21,025 nucleotides of DNA, taken from contig JAOAFK010000041.1 in the NCBI GenBank assembly GCA_026416315.1, positions 1-21,025 on the forward strand. Direction: 5' to 3'. The notes under the pieces are model-generated. The model was not told the DNA's origin. It ran no database searches and saw nothing but the letters and a program-made list of their open reading frames with translations. Below are positions 1-7,453 of this stretch, piece by piece. This stretch comes from Syntrophorhabdaceae bacterium (GTDB lineage: Bacteria; Desulfobacterota; Syntrophorhabdia; Syntrophorhabdales; Syntrophorhabdaceae). Numbering within the stretch: the first letter of the stretch is position 1; every line of letters starts with the position of its first letter. The position numbers and the translations under genes are program-made.

Positions 1-626
1 GCCCTGTCGCACAATGGCAGTGAATCCCTTACATTATGGTCGGAAATCAATATCCCTATACCTCTTTTTTTCAGGTTCATTATGATCTTTTTAAGGTCAG
101 AAATGGAAATAGGATCAATGCCTGAAAATGGCTCATCAAGGAGCATAAACTTTGGCGCAATCATTAATGCCCTTGCAATCTCGAGCCTTCTTCGCTCACC
201 ACCTGAAAGGGAGTCAGCATTATTTTTTGCAAGGTGTTCTAACTTAAATGCCTCAAGGAGTTCTGCCACCCTGTGGGTTATATTTATACCGTCTTCATTT
301 TGAAATTCAAGTATTGATTTTAGGTTATCTTCAACACTCATCTTTTTAAACACAGAGGGTTCTTGTGGTAAATATGTAATCCCCTTTCTTGCCCTCAAAA
401 ACATCGGCAATGTGGTTATATCTTCTGAATCGAGATATATGGAGCCTTTATCTGGTTTTATAAAACCTATGATCATATAAAAAGTTGTTGTCTTTCCCGC
501 ACCATTTGGTCCGAAGAGACCTATAACCTCTCCTGTGTTTACACGCACACTCACTTCTTCCACTACCTTTCTCGAACCATAAGATTTAGATATCTCTTTT
601 GCAAAAAGGGTTGATTGCTCGGTCAT
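1..626 (-). CDS. lptB: LPS export ABC transporter ATP-binding protein LptB (3' end cut by window)
   Basis: This is the cytoplasmic ATPase of the Lpt machine, which drives lipopolysaccharide extraction from the inner membrane together with LptF/LptG. Reading leftward from the ATG at 626 gives 208 codons with no stop before the edge; E. coli LptB has about 241 residues, so about 30 C-terminal residues are missing. Visible motifs in order are Walker A GPNGAGKTT, Q-loop LPQEPSVF, signature LSGGERRRLEIARAL, Walker B FMLLDEP followed by FSGIDP, and the switch histidine in SDHNVRDSLPLCDRA, all typical of LptB. The start ATG overlaps the stop of the upstream lptC-like gene in an ATGA (623-626), which implies translational coupling. 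The identification is firm from motifs and context. Confidence 0.95.
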   Translation of the reverse strand, partial: MTEQSTLFAKEISKSYGSRKVVEEVSVRVNTGEVIGLFGPNGAGKTTTFYMIIGFIKPDKGSIYLDSEDITTLPMFLRARKGITYLPQEPSVFKKMSVEDNLKSILEFQNEDGINITHRVAELLEAFKLEHLAKNNADSLSGGERRRLEIARALMIAPKFMLLDEPFSGIDPISISDLKKIIMNLKKRGIGILISDHNVRDSLPLCDR

Positions 627-1537
627 TTCCCCTCAATCCTCACCTTGGGCATATCAACGGAAAATTTGCCTTTTTTCATATCATATCTTATGGCATTTCC
701 ATCCATTTCCACATTATCCCTTATAAGTTTTGGCGAACCGGTAAGGGTTACCACATCTTCTTTAAAATAATATACTGCCTTTTCGCCTTTGGCAATACTT
801 CCTTTTGAAATTAATCTTACCATTCCTTCAGCTACTGCCATATCAATCTGATTATCTTTAACCTTTACAGTGATTTTGTCACAGAGAAGATTAAGGGGTT
901 CACCCTTCATCACCACCCTCCCGTTTAGAATAAACTGGTTTTCTTTTAGCATGTATATAAAACTATCTGATTGAAATTTGAATCTCCCTTTGTCTGTTTG
1001 AACAAAACCGGATATATCCTTTTTAATCCTCACCGTTTCTTCATCGGTCTTTGCAATGAGACCTATGCCTTTTAATGAGAGTTTTTCCCCTTGAATGTGA
1101 ACAGGTGCTTCAGTGGTGGTGATACCGTTTTTAAAGTCAAAATCCATATATTTGCTCTTTAAGCGATATTCATTTTTATAATCTATTAACACCTCTTCTA
1201 CGGTTCCTCTTTCTTCCTGTGTATTTATTATACCCTTATTTCCATTGAAAATTACAAATGTATCTGCTTTTGGTCTGTACCTGCCCTCTATGATTTCAAT
1301 CTCCACAACGGGTCTATCTATATAATTTTTTGCCACCTCGGCCTTTATTTCCCAGTCCACTCTACCCCGTTTTTCACCGCTATACTTTACATCCTTCAGA
1401 ACTATGACCTTTTTTTCTTCTGCTGATTTTGGCAGTAATATTCTAATAGGCTTTTTTATGAAAAAATACAAAGCCAGTAAGTTTATGATGATAATAATGC
1501 CAATTGAGGAATAAAGGATAATCTTTCTTCTTTTCAT
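623..1537 (-). CDS. lptC: LptC-LptA fusion: inner-membrane-anchored periplasmic LPS bridge protein
   Basis: This 304-residue protein has an N-terminal membrane anchor (about residues 5-26, very rich in Ile and Leu) and then two periplasmic beta-rich parts. Residues about 40-180 resemble LptC (VKYSGEKRGRVDWEIKAEVA, EAPVHIQGEKLSLKGIGL). Residues about 185-304 resemble LptA/OstA: FILNGRVVMKGEPLNLLCDK, VVTLTGSPKLIRDNVEMDG, then NAIRYDMKKGKFSV. E. coli LptC is about 191 residues, so the extra 115 or so fit an added LptA-like jellyroll without its own signal peptide. No separate lptA lies between this gene and lptB, where it is normally found. The gene starts 6 bp after kdsD stops and ends in an ATGA overlap with lptB. 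Membership of the LptC family is firm. The fusion is inferred from sequence pattern and needs a profile search. Confidence 0.85.
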   Translation of the reverse strand: MKRRKIILYSSIGIIIIINLLALYFFIKKPIRILLPKSAEEKKVIVLKDVKYSGEKRGRVDWEIKAEVAKNYIDRPVVEIEIIEGRYRPKADTFVIFNGNKGIINTQEERGTVEEVLIDYKNEYRLKSKYMDFDFKNGITTTEAPVHIQGEKLSLKGIGLIAKTDEETVRIKKDISGFVQTDKGRFKFQSDSFIYMLKENQFILNGRVVMKGEPLNLLCDKITVKVKDNQIDMAVAEGMVRLISKGSIAKGEKAVYYFKEDVVTLTGSPKLIRDNVEMDGNAIRYDMKKGKFSVDMPKVRIEGK

Positions 1538-1543
1538 CCATTC

Positions 1544-2512
1544 TTATGCAATCTTTGCCTTCAAAAGGTCATGGATATGTATTATACCCACAGGCCGCTT
1601 ATCGCCTTCCTCTTCCATTACAAAAAGGGAGGTAATGGAGAAGTCTTCCATCTTCTTCAATGCATGGGTTGCAAGGTGATCCTTTCTTATGGTCTTTGGG
1701 TTTTTAGTCATCACATCGAAGGCGGTCTTTGAGAGTATGTTATCGTATTTTTCAATTGCCCTTCTCAAATCTCCATCTGTTATAACGCCTGTTAATTCTT
1801 CATTTCTATTGAAAACACCTGTAACACCTAATCTTTTAGATGTCATCTCTAATATCACATACTTCATGGGCATATCTTCATATACCTTCGGTATCTCATC
1901 GCCTGTATGCATGAGATCTTCCACCTTTGTAAACAGTTTTTTTCCTATGGTACCACCAGGGTGGAGGTTCGCAAAATCCTCAAGCTTGAATCTTTTCTTT
2001 TCCATGATTGCAAGGGCCATGGCATCTCCTAAGGCAAGGGTGGCTGTTGTGCTTGATGTTGGTATAATGTTGTAAGGACATGCCTCTTCCACATCCACAC
2101 ATAACACCACATCAGCTTCTTTTGCAATGGTTGATTCCTTTTTGCTTGTTATAACAATGACAGGAAGCCCCATCCTTTTAATCCATGGTATGATCTTTAT
2201 GATCTCTTCTGTCTCTCCACTGTTACTTACAATGACAACTGCGTCTTCCTTTTGGAGCATTCCAATGTCTCCATGAAGGGAATCCGCTGGGTGCAAAAAC
2301 ATAGATGGTGTACCTATGCTGGACATGGTGGAGGCAATTTTTTTGCATATCAAACCTGATTTTCCAATACCCATAAACACAACCCTTCCGGAACATCTGC
2401 TCAGTATTTCCACGACCTTTTCAAATTCCTCACCTATCTCATCCATGACCTTCAAAACTGCAAGGGCCTCTTTTTTTAAAACTTCCTTTGCTGTTCCCAC
2501 AAGGCTTTTCAT
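1544..2512 (-). CDS. kdsD: Arabinose-5-phosphate isomerase (KpsF/GutQ/KdsD family)
   Basis: The enzyme converts ribulose-5-phosphate to arabinose-5-phosphate, the precursor of Kdo, in the cytoplasm. The 322 residues consist of a SIS sugar-isomerase domain (about 30-190) followed by two CBS domains (about 200-322), the standard full-length architecture. Visible SIS motifs include GIGKSG (Lys51), SNSGETEE (96-103), EEACPYNIIPTSSTTA (Glu143) and NLHPGG (His184), which match the catalytic positions described for E. coli KdsD. It follows kdsA with an ATGA overlap (2509-2512) and lies 6 bp before the lptC-like gene. KdsC, the phosphatase that usually sits just after kdsD, is absent here. Confidence 0.96.
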   Translation of the reverse strand: MKSLVGTAKEVLKKEALAVLKVMDEIGEEFEKVVEILSRCSGRVVFMGIGKSGLICKKIASTMSSIGTPSMFLHPADSLHGDIGMLQKEDAVVIVSNSGETEEIIKIIPWIKRMGLPVIVITSKKESTIAKEADVVLCVDVEEACPYNIIPTSSTTATLALGDAMALAIMEKKRFKLEDFANLHPGGTIGKKLFTKVEDLMHTGDEIPKVYEDMPMKYVILEMTSKRLGVTGVFNRNEELTGVITDGDLRRAIEKYDNILSKTAFDVMTKNPKTIRKDHLATHALKKMEDFSITSLFVMEEEGDKRPVGIIHIHDLLKAKIA

Positions 2513-3321
2513 AATACCGCCTCTATCCTTTTTAGCACCATAAGATACTCGGGGATATCGTCGATAGAAACAGAATTATCACCGTCACACAATGCCTGTG
2601 CAGGGTCTATATGCACCTCCATAAAGATACCATCTGCCCCCACAGCAATGGCAGCCTTTGCAAGGGGTAATACAAATTCCCTCTCGCCACCTGAACGCGT
2701 CGAGTGTTGGGTGGGTCTCTGGACACTGTGTGTTGCATCGAATATTACAGGATATCCAAAACCCTTCATTATGGGTATTGCCCTGAAGTCATTCACAAGA
2801 TTATTGTAGCCAAAGCATGTGCCCCTTTCTGTTATAATGATTTTTTCATTTCCCGTGCTTTTTACCTTATCTATGGCATATTTTATGTCATATGGAGACA
2901 TGAATTGTCCCTTTTTTATATTTACTGCCTTCCCTGTGGCACCACAGGCAGTCAGTAAATCGGTCTGGCGGGACAAAAGGGCTGGTACCTGAAGGACATC
3001 TACCACATCTGCAGCAATGGCTGCCTCGTTGCTTGAATGGACATCTGTTAAAACGGGACACCCAAAGGTTTCTTTAATTTTTTTTAGTATTTTTAGACCT
3101 TCTATGATACCTGGCCCCCTATAACTCGAAATGGAGGTCCTATTTGCCTTATCGTATGAAGATTTAAATATATAGGGTATACCCATCTCCCCTGTAATTT
3201 TTACAAGCATTTCGGCAATCTTCATGGTAATATATTCTGTCTCTATAACACAGGGGCCACTGATAAAGACAAAAGGCCTTCTGCCTATCTTTATACTGGC
3301 AATATCTATTTCTTTTTCCAT
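2509..3321 (-). CDS. kdsA: 3-deoxy-D-manno-octulosonate 8-phosphate synthase (metal-dependent type)
   Basis: KdsA condenses phosphoenolpyruvate with arabinose-5-phosphate to make Kdo-8-phosphate for the LPS inner core. The 270-residue TIM-barrel protein shows KSSYDKANRTSISSYRGPG, TDVHSSNEA, RQTDLL, KKGQFMSPYD, TERGTCFGYNNLVNDFR and DATHSVQRP. It has Cys24 in SGPCVIE where the metal-independent E. coli enzyme has Asn (GGMNVLE). With His198, Glu235 (FMEVH) and Asp246 (CDGDNS), this completes the four-residue metal site of the Aquifex-type class II enzymes, so a divalent-metal requirement is inferred. The start overlaps the end of pyrG by 16 bp (3306-3321), and the stop overlaps kdsD in ATGA. 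Confidence 0.97.
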   Translation of the reverse strand: MEKEIDIASIKIGRRPFVFISGPCVIETEYITMKIAEMLVKITGEMGIPYIFKSSYDKANRTSISSYRGPGIIEGLKILKKIKETFGCPVLTDVHSSNEAAIAADVVDVLQVPALLSRQTDLLTACGATGKAVNIKKGQFMSPYDIKYAIDKVKSTGNEKIIITERGTCFGYNNLVNDFRAIPIMKGFGYPVIFDATHSVQRPTQHSTRSGGEREFVLPLAKAAIAVGADGIFMEVHIDPAQALCDGDNSVSIDDIPEYLMVLKRIEAVL

Positions 3322-4955
3322 TTTGACTTTTCCTGTCTGTATTTTAAGGATGCCTTAATAAATTCCTTAAACAATGGATGTGGATTAAAGGGCTTTGATT
3401 TAAATTCAGGATGGAACTGACATGCAAGAAACCAAGGGTGTCCTTTGAGTTCTATAATCTCTGCAAGTTTGCCGTCAGGGGAGATACCTGTAATTTCCAT
3501 ACCACATTCCTCAAGGGTTTTCTTAAATGACATGTTGAATTCATATCTGTGTCTATGCCTTTCAAAGATTGTATCCTGCATGTATGCCCTATGGGCTAAA
3601 CTTCCCTGTTTTAATATGCATTTGTATGCGCCAAGCCTCATGGTTCCACCTTTGGCGGAAAATTTATCCCTTTTCTGTATCTTATTTTCCCTGTCAATCC
3701 ATTCTTCGATCAAATATATTACAGGATATGGTGTGTTTTCATTGAACTCTGTGCTGTGGGCATCTTTTAGGCCGGCAAGATCCCTGCTTATTTCAATAAC
3801 TGCAAGCTGCATGCCGAGACACAATCCAAAAAAAGGGATTTTATTTTCCCTGGCATATTTTATGGCCTTAATCTTTCCTTCAATACCTCTGTCGCCGAAT
3901 CCACCGGGAATCAGTATGCCATCCGCCCCGTCTAACTTTTCCATTAAGCCAGATTCGATCTCTTCTGAGTCCACATATTTTATATTCACCCTTGCATTAT
4001 TTGCAATACCACCGTGCACTAATGCCTCATTCAGGCTTTTATATGAATCCTTAAGCCTTACATACTTACCTACAAGGGCGATATCTACCTGTTTTTTTGG
4101 ATTTCTGATGGTTTCAACGATCTTTTCCCATTTTGAAAGGTCTGGTTTTCTTGACCATATATTTAAAAGGCTTGTGATCTTGTCATCAAGCCCCTCTTTA
4201 TGAAACAGAAGAGGCACCTCATATATTATGTCCACATCCTTTGCCGAAATGACCGCATCCTTCTCCACATTACAGAACAGGGCAATCTTATCCTTTATGG
4301 GCTGGGTGAGAAAATTCTCGGCCCTGCAGATCAGGATATCCGGTTGAATGCCTATTTCCCTCAATTCTTTAACACTGTGCTGGGTTGGTTTTGTTTTAAC
4401 CTCATCTGCGGATTTGATAAAAGGCACAAGGGTGAGATGGATAAAAAGGGTGTTGTCCTTTCCTAAATCATTTCTCAACTGTCTTATGGCCTCAAGGAAT
4501 GGAAGGCTTTCTATATCGCCCACGGTGCCACCTATCTCCACTATAACTATATCCACACCTTCGTCCACATCAAGGATCCTCTGTTTTATCTCATCTGTTA
4601 TATGGGGTATGACCTGCACTGTTACGCCAAGATATTCTCCTTTCCTCTCCCTTGATATTACTGCATCATATACCTGACCTGTGGTGAAGTTGTTCTTTTT
4701 TGAACCTGTTGAATTTGTAAATCGTTCATAGTGGCCTAAATCAAGATCAGTTTCAGCACCATCATCTGTAACAAAGACCTCTCCATGCTGAAATGGGCTC
4801 ATGGTTCCAGGGTCTACATTTATATAAGGGTCAAGTTTTTTAAGCATCACCGTTAGTCCCCTTGCCTCAAGGAGCGCACCTATTGAGGCAGAGGCAATGC
4901 CTTTACCAAGGGAGGAGACAACACCACCTGTGATAAAGATAAATTTTTGTCTCAT
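3306..4955 (-). CDS. pyrG: CTP synthase
   Basis: PyrG makes CTP from UTP, ATP and glutamine. The 549-residue protein is full length. The N-terminal synthetase domain shows FIFITGGVVSSLGKGI (P-loop-like), the LDPYINVDPGTMSPFQHGEV block and IGGTVGDIES (141-150). The C-terminal class I glutamine amidotransferase domain has the nucleophile Cys379 in FFGLCLGMQ and the His515/Glu517 pair in QFHPEF, the same numbering as E. coli PyrG. Its start overlaps the stop of the upstream ApgM-like gene in ATGA (4952-4955). Placing it before kdsA is a common proteobacterial order and makes functional sense, because CMP-Kdo formation by KdsB uses CTP. Confidence 0.98.
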   Translation of the reverse strand: MRQKFIFITGGVVSSLGKGIASASIGALLEARGLTVMLKKLDPYINVDPGTMSPFQHGEVFVTDDGAETDLDLGHYERFTNSTGSKKNNFTTGQVYDAVISRERKGEYLGVTVQVIPHITDEIKQRILDVDEGVDIVIVEIGGTVGDIESLPFLEAIRQLRNDLGKDNTLFIHLTLVPFIKSADEVKTKPTQHSVKELREIGIQPDILICRAENFLTQPIKDKIALFCNVEKDAVISAKDVDIIYEVPLLFHKEGLDDKITSLLNIWSRKPDLSKWEKIVETIRNPKKQVDIALVGKYVRLKDSYKSLNEALVHGGIANNARVNIKYVDSEEIESGLMEKLDGADGILIPGGFGDRGIEGKIKAIKYARENKIPFFGLCLGMQLAVIEISRDLAGLKDAHSTEFNENTPYPVIYLIEEWIDRENKIQKRDKFSAKGGTMRLGAYKCILKQGSLAHRAYMQDTIFERHRHRYEFNMSFKKTLEECGMEITGISPDGKLAEIIELKGHPWFLACQFHPEFKSKPFNPHPLFKEFIKASLKYRQEKSKWKKK

Positions 4956-6154
4956 GTTGATAGATCTCTTTTATTTATAAAAAGGGAGATCAGCTCCTCT
5001 CCCTTCAATGTCATGCCTTCTATATCTTCATTAAACCCGCCTGAGGCACCTTCATATGACTTACCTTTATCAAATATGGCAAAAGGTACAGGGCATGGAT
5101 AGTGTGTTCTTAAAGAGATGGGTGTTGCATGATCCGTCACTATAAGAAACCTTGTATCCACTGGTGTAGATTCATACAGGGTTTTTACTATCTTTCTATC
5201 AATATTCTCTATGGCCTGTATCTTCTCTTTGATGTCTCCGGCATGGGATGCCTCATCCGGTGCCTCAACATGGATGTACACAATATCGTGTGTCTGTAAT
5301 AGCTCTAAAGCCTTTTTTGCCTTTGCACTGTAATCCGTATCGATATATCCTGTGGCACCTTTCACATATGGTCTTTCAAAACCAGCAAGGCTACTTATGC
5401 CTTTTATTAAATCCACTGCAGCTACCGTTGCACCCCTAAGACGAAACTTATCATAAAACAAAGGGAATGAGGCCTTTTTCCCCTGTCCCCATAACCAGAT
5501 ACTGTTCACAGGAACTTTATTTGATTCCTGTCTTTTTTTGTTCAATGGATGCCCTGATAGAAGCTTCTGTGAAATCCTCATTATTTCCATGAGCCTCTCA
5601 GAGCCTTTTCCTGTTGGTAAATACTCCTTTATTTTCTTTTTTGTGATATCATGGGGCGGTGTGGTTGTCATCTCCCATTCACCGTTTCTCCAGATCATTA
5701 TGTGTCTGTAACCAACGCCTGGAAAAAACTCGAATTCTTTTCTGCCTAACTCTTTATTTAATAAATCAATGATGACCTTTGCCTCATCTGTTGTGATCTG
5801 GCCACCACTATAGTCGCCCATTGTAGCATTATCTTCTATATTTATATTTTCTAAATAGACCATATTGCACCGGAAGGCAACATCTTTGTCTGCCATAGAA
5901 ATACCCATTCCGTATGCCTCAATAGGTGCCCTTCCTGTATAATATTTTGCAGGGTCATAACCAAAAAGAGACATGCCTGCTACATCGCTACCAGGGGGAA
6001 AACCATCGGGTATGGTTATTACATGACCACATAAACCCTGTCTTGCCATCATGTCCATATAGGGTTTTTCTGCAACCATTAGGGGGGTCTTACCATTTAG
6101 TTCGTCTAACGGGAAATCAGCCATGCCATCACCGATAATCACAAGATATTTCAT
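4952..6154 (-). CDS. ApgM-family protein: 2,3-BPG-independent phosphoglycerate mutase, or proposed homoserine kinase
   Basis: The 400-residue protein belongs to the archaeal-type cofactor-independent phosphoglycerate mutase (ApgM) family in the alkaline-phosphatase superfamily. Metal and nucleophile motifs are visible: IIGDGMADFPL with Asp9, PPGSDVAG with Ser56, HVEAPDEASHAGD and VTDHATPISLRTH. Two functions are possible. The glycolytic mutase (3-phosphoglycerate to 2-phosphoglycerate) is the default annotation. However, a subfamily in deltaproteobacteria and some other anaerobes, encoded next to homoserine dehydrogenase, has been annotated as a proposed homoserine kinase (a TIGRFAM model covers it). 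This gene starts 3 bp after hom and no ThrB-type kinase is in the window, so the kinase role is plausible. Sequence alone cannot decide. Confidence 0.9.
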   Translation of the reverse strand: MKYLVIIGDGMADFPLDELNGKTPLMVAEKPYMDMMARQGLCGHVITIPDGFPPGSDVAGMSLFGYDPAKYYTGRAPIEAYGMGISMADKDVAFRCNMVYLENINIEDNATMGDYSGGQITTDEAKVIIDLLNKELGRKEFEFFPGVGYRHIMIWRNGEWEMTTTPPHDITKKKIKEYLPTGKGSERLMEIMRISQKLLSGHPLNKKRQESNKVPVNSIWLWGQGKKASFPLFYDKFRLRGATVAAVDLIKGISSLAGFERPYVKGATGYIDTDYSAKAKKALELLQTHDIVYIHVEAPDEASHAGDIKEKIQAIENIDRKIVKTLYESTPVDTRFLIVTDHATPISLRTHYPCPVPFAIFDKGKSYEGASGGFNEDIEGMTLKGEELISLFINKRDLST

Positions 6155-6157
6155 GGC

Positions 6158-7453
6158 TCAGCTTAATCCTTCCTCAATCCTTATGCAGATCGTTTCTCCT
6201 TTAATAAAAGGCAGTGTATCTATCTCTTTTATTGCCTTTTTGAGATCTCCTTCTATTGCCTCATGGGTGAGCATCACAATGGGCACATAACCGTTTTCTT
6301 TTCTACCTTTTTGGATTACTGTAGAAATACTTATGGAATATTTTGCGAGTATTCCTGAGATTTGCGATAAAACCCCTGGTTTATCCTGTGCCATAAACCT
6401 TAAATAAAATGGTACAAAACCCCTTTCAGCCTCTTTTATCTTGATTTTTTTGTTAAATTTCAGGCCTGTAAAGGCATTTTTATCAATGTATCCAGCAAGC
6501 CTCTGGCCTATGTCTACGATATCACTCACCACTGCGCTACCTGTAGGTTCAGAACCAGCACCCCTACCATAGAACATGGTAGGGCCAACTCTATCACCCA
6601 TAATATACACAGCATTAAATACATCGGCCACACTGCTTAAAGGATGAGAAACAGGTATCATGGCTGGCTCCACCCTTGCCTCGAGTTCATTACCATCTTT
6701 CCTTGCAAGGGCTAAAAGTTTTATCTTGTATCCAAACTCCCTTGCAAATTCTATATCCACAGGTTCAATGCCTGAGATCCCTTTTATGGAAATATCACTG
6801 AGTTTTATTTTACAGCCAAAGGAAAGGCTTATTAAGATACACAATTTATGGGCTGCGTCAATGCCTTCTATGTCATATGTGGGATCCTGTTCTGCAAAAC
6901 CAAGCCTCTGGGCATCACGAAGTACTTCTCTAAAAGGCTTCCCCTCTTCAGTCATTTTCGTCATGATATAATTGCTTGTGCCGTTTAGTATACCCATAAT
7001 GCCTGTAATTTTATTGGCCACAAGCCCATCTTTAATTGCCCTTATAACAGGTATACCTCCACAGACCGATGCCTCAAAGCCTATAGGAATTTTATATCTA
7101 ATAGCCAAACTGAATATCTCACTGCCTCTTTCTGCAAGAAGTGCCTTATTTGCTGTTATCACACCTTTTTTGTTTTTTATGGCATCAACAATATAGTCAA
7201 AGGCCACTGTTGTACCACCTATGAGTTCCACTACAATATCTACATTTTTATCGTGGATCAATTCGTATGCGTCAGCGGTGATAATGTCTTTTTTTATATT
7301 CAGGCCTGATAGTTTGTCTTGATTTATCTCTGCAATCTTTGTAACAGCAATGTCCAGTCCTGTTCTTTCTTTAATAATTCTGTGGTTTTTCTGCAATATA
7401 TTGTAAGTACCTGAACCAACTGTTCCAAAGCCTATAATACCTACCTTTATCAT
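6158..7453 (-). CDS. hom: Homoserine dehydrogenase with C-terminal ACT domain
   Basis: Hom reduces aspartate-semialdehyde to homoserine with NAD(P)H, the branch point to threonine and methionine. The 431 residues comprise a Rossmann domain (GIIGFGTVG, 5-13; VITANKALLAERG with Lys103), a catalytic and dimerisation domain (GILNGTSNYIMT; DPTYDIEGIDAAHKL with Asp199 and Lys203 at the spacing of the catalytic pair in yeast Hom6), and an ACT domain from about 350 (FYLRFMAQDKPGVLSQISGILAKY). The ACT domain suggests allosteric feedback, in this family usually by threonine; that is inference here. Its ATG overlaps the aminotransferase stop in ATGA (7450-7453), and 3 bp separate it from the ApgM-like gene. 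Confidence 0.97.
   Translation of the reverse strand: MIKVGIIGFGTVGSGTYNILQKNHRIIKERTGLDIAVTKIAEINQDKLSGLNIKKDIITADAYELIHDKNVDIVVELIGGTTVAFDYIVDAIKNKKGVITANKALLAERGSEIFSLAIRYKIPIGFEASVCGGIPVIRAIKDGLVANKITGIMGILNGTSNYIMTKMTEEGKPFREVLRDAQRLGFAEQDPTYDIEGIDAAHKLCILISLSFGCKIKLSDISIKGISGIEPVDIEFAREFGYKIKLLALARKDGNELEARVEPAMIPVSHPLSSVADVFNAVYIMGDRVGPTMFYGRGAGSEPTGSAVVSDIVDIGQRLAGYIDKNAFTGLKFNKKIKIKEAERGFVPFYLRFMAQDKPGVLSQISGILAKYSISISTVIQKGRKENGYVPIVMLTHEAIEGDLKKAIKEIDTLPFIKGETICIRIEEGLS

Noticed and set aside
3445..4203. 252-codon plus-strand frame opposite pyrG
   Set aside because: It lies wholly on the antisense of a highly conserved gene, has no recognised domain and mirrors pyrG codon use; a shadow frame.
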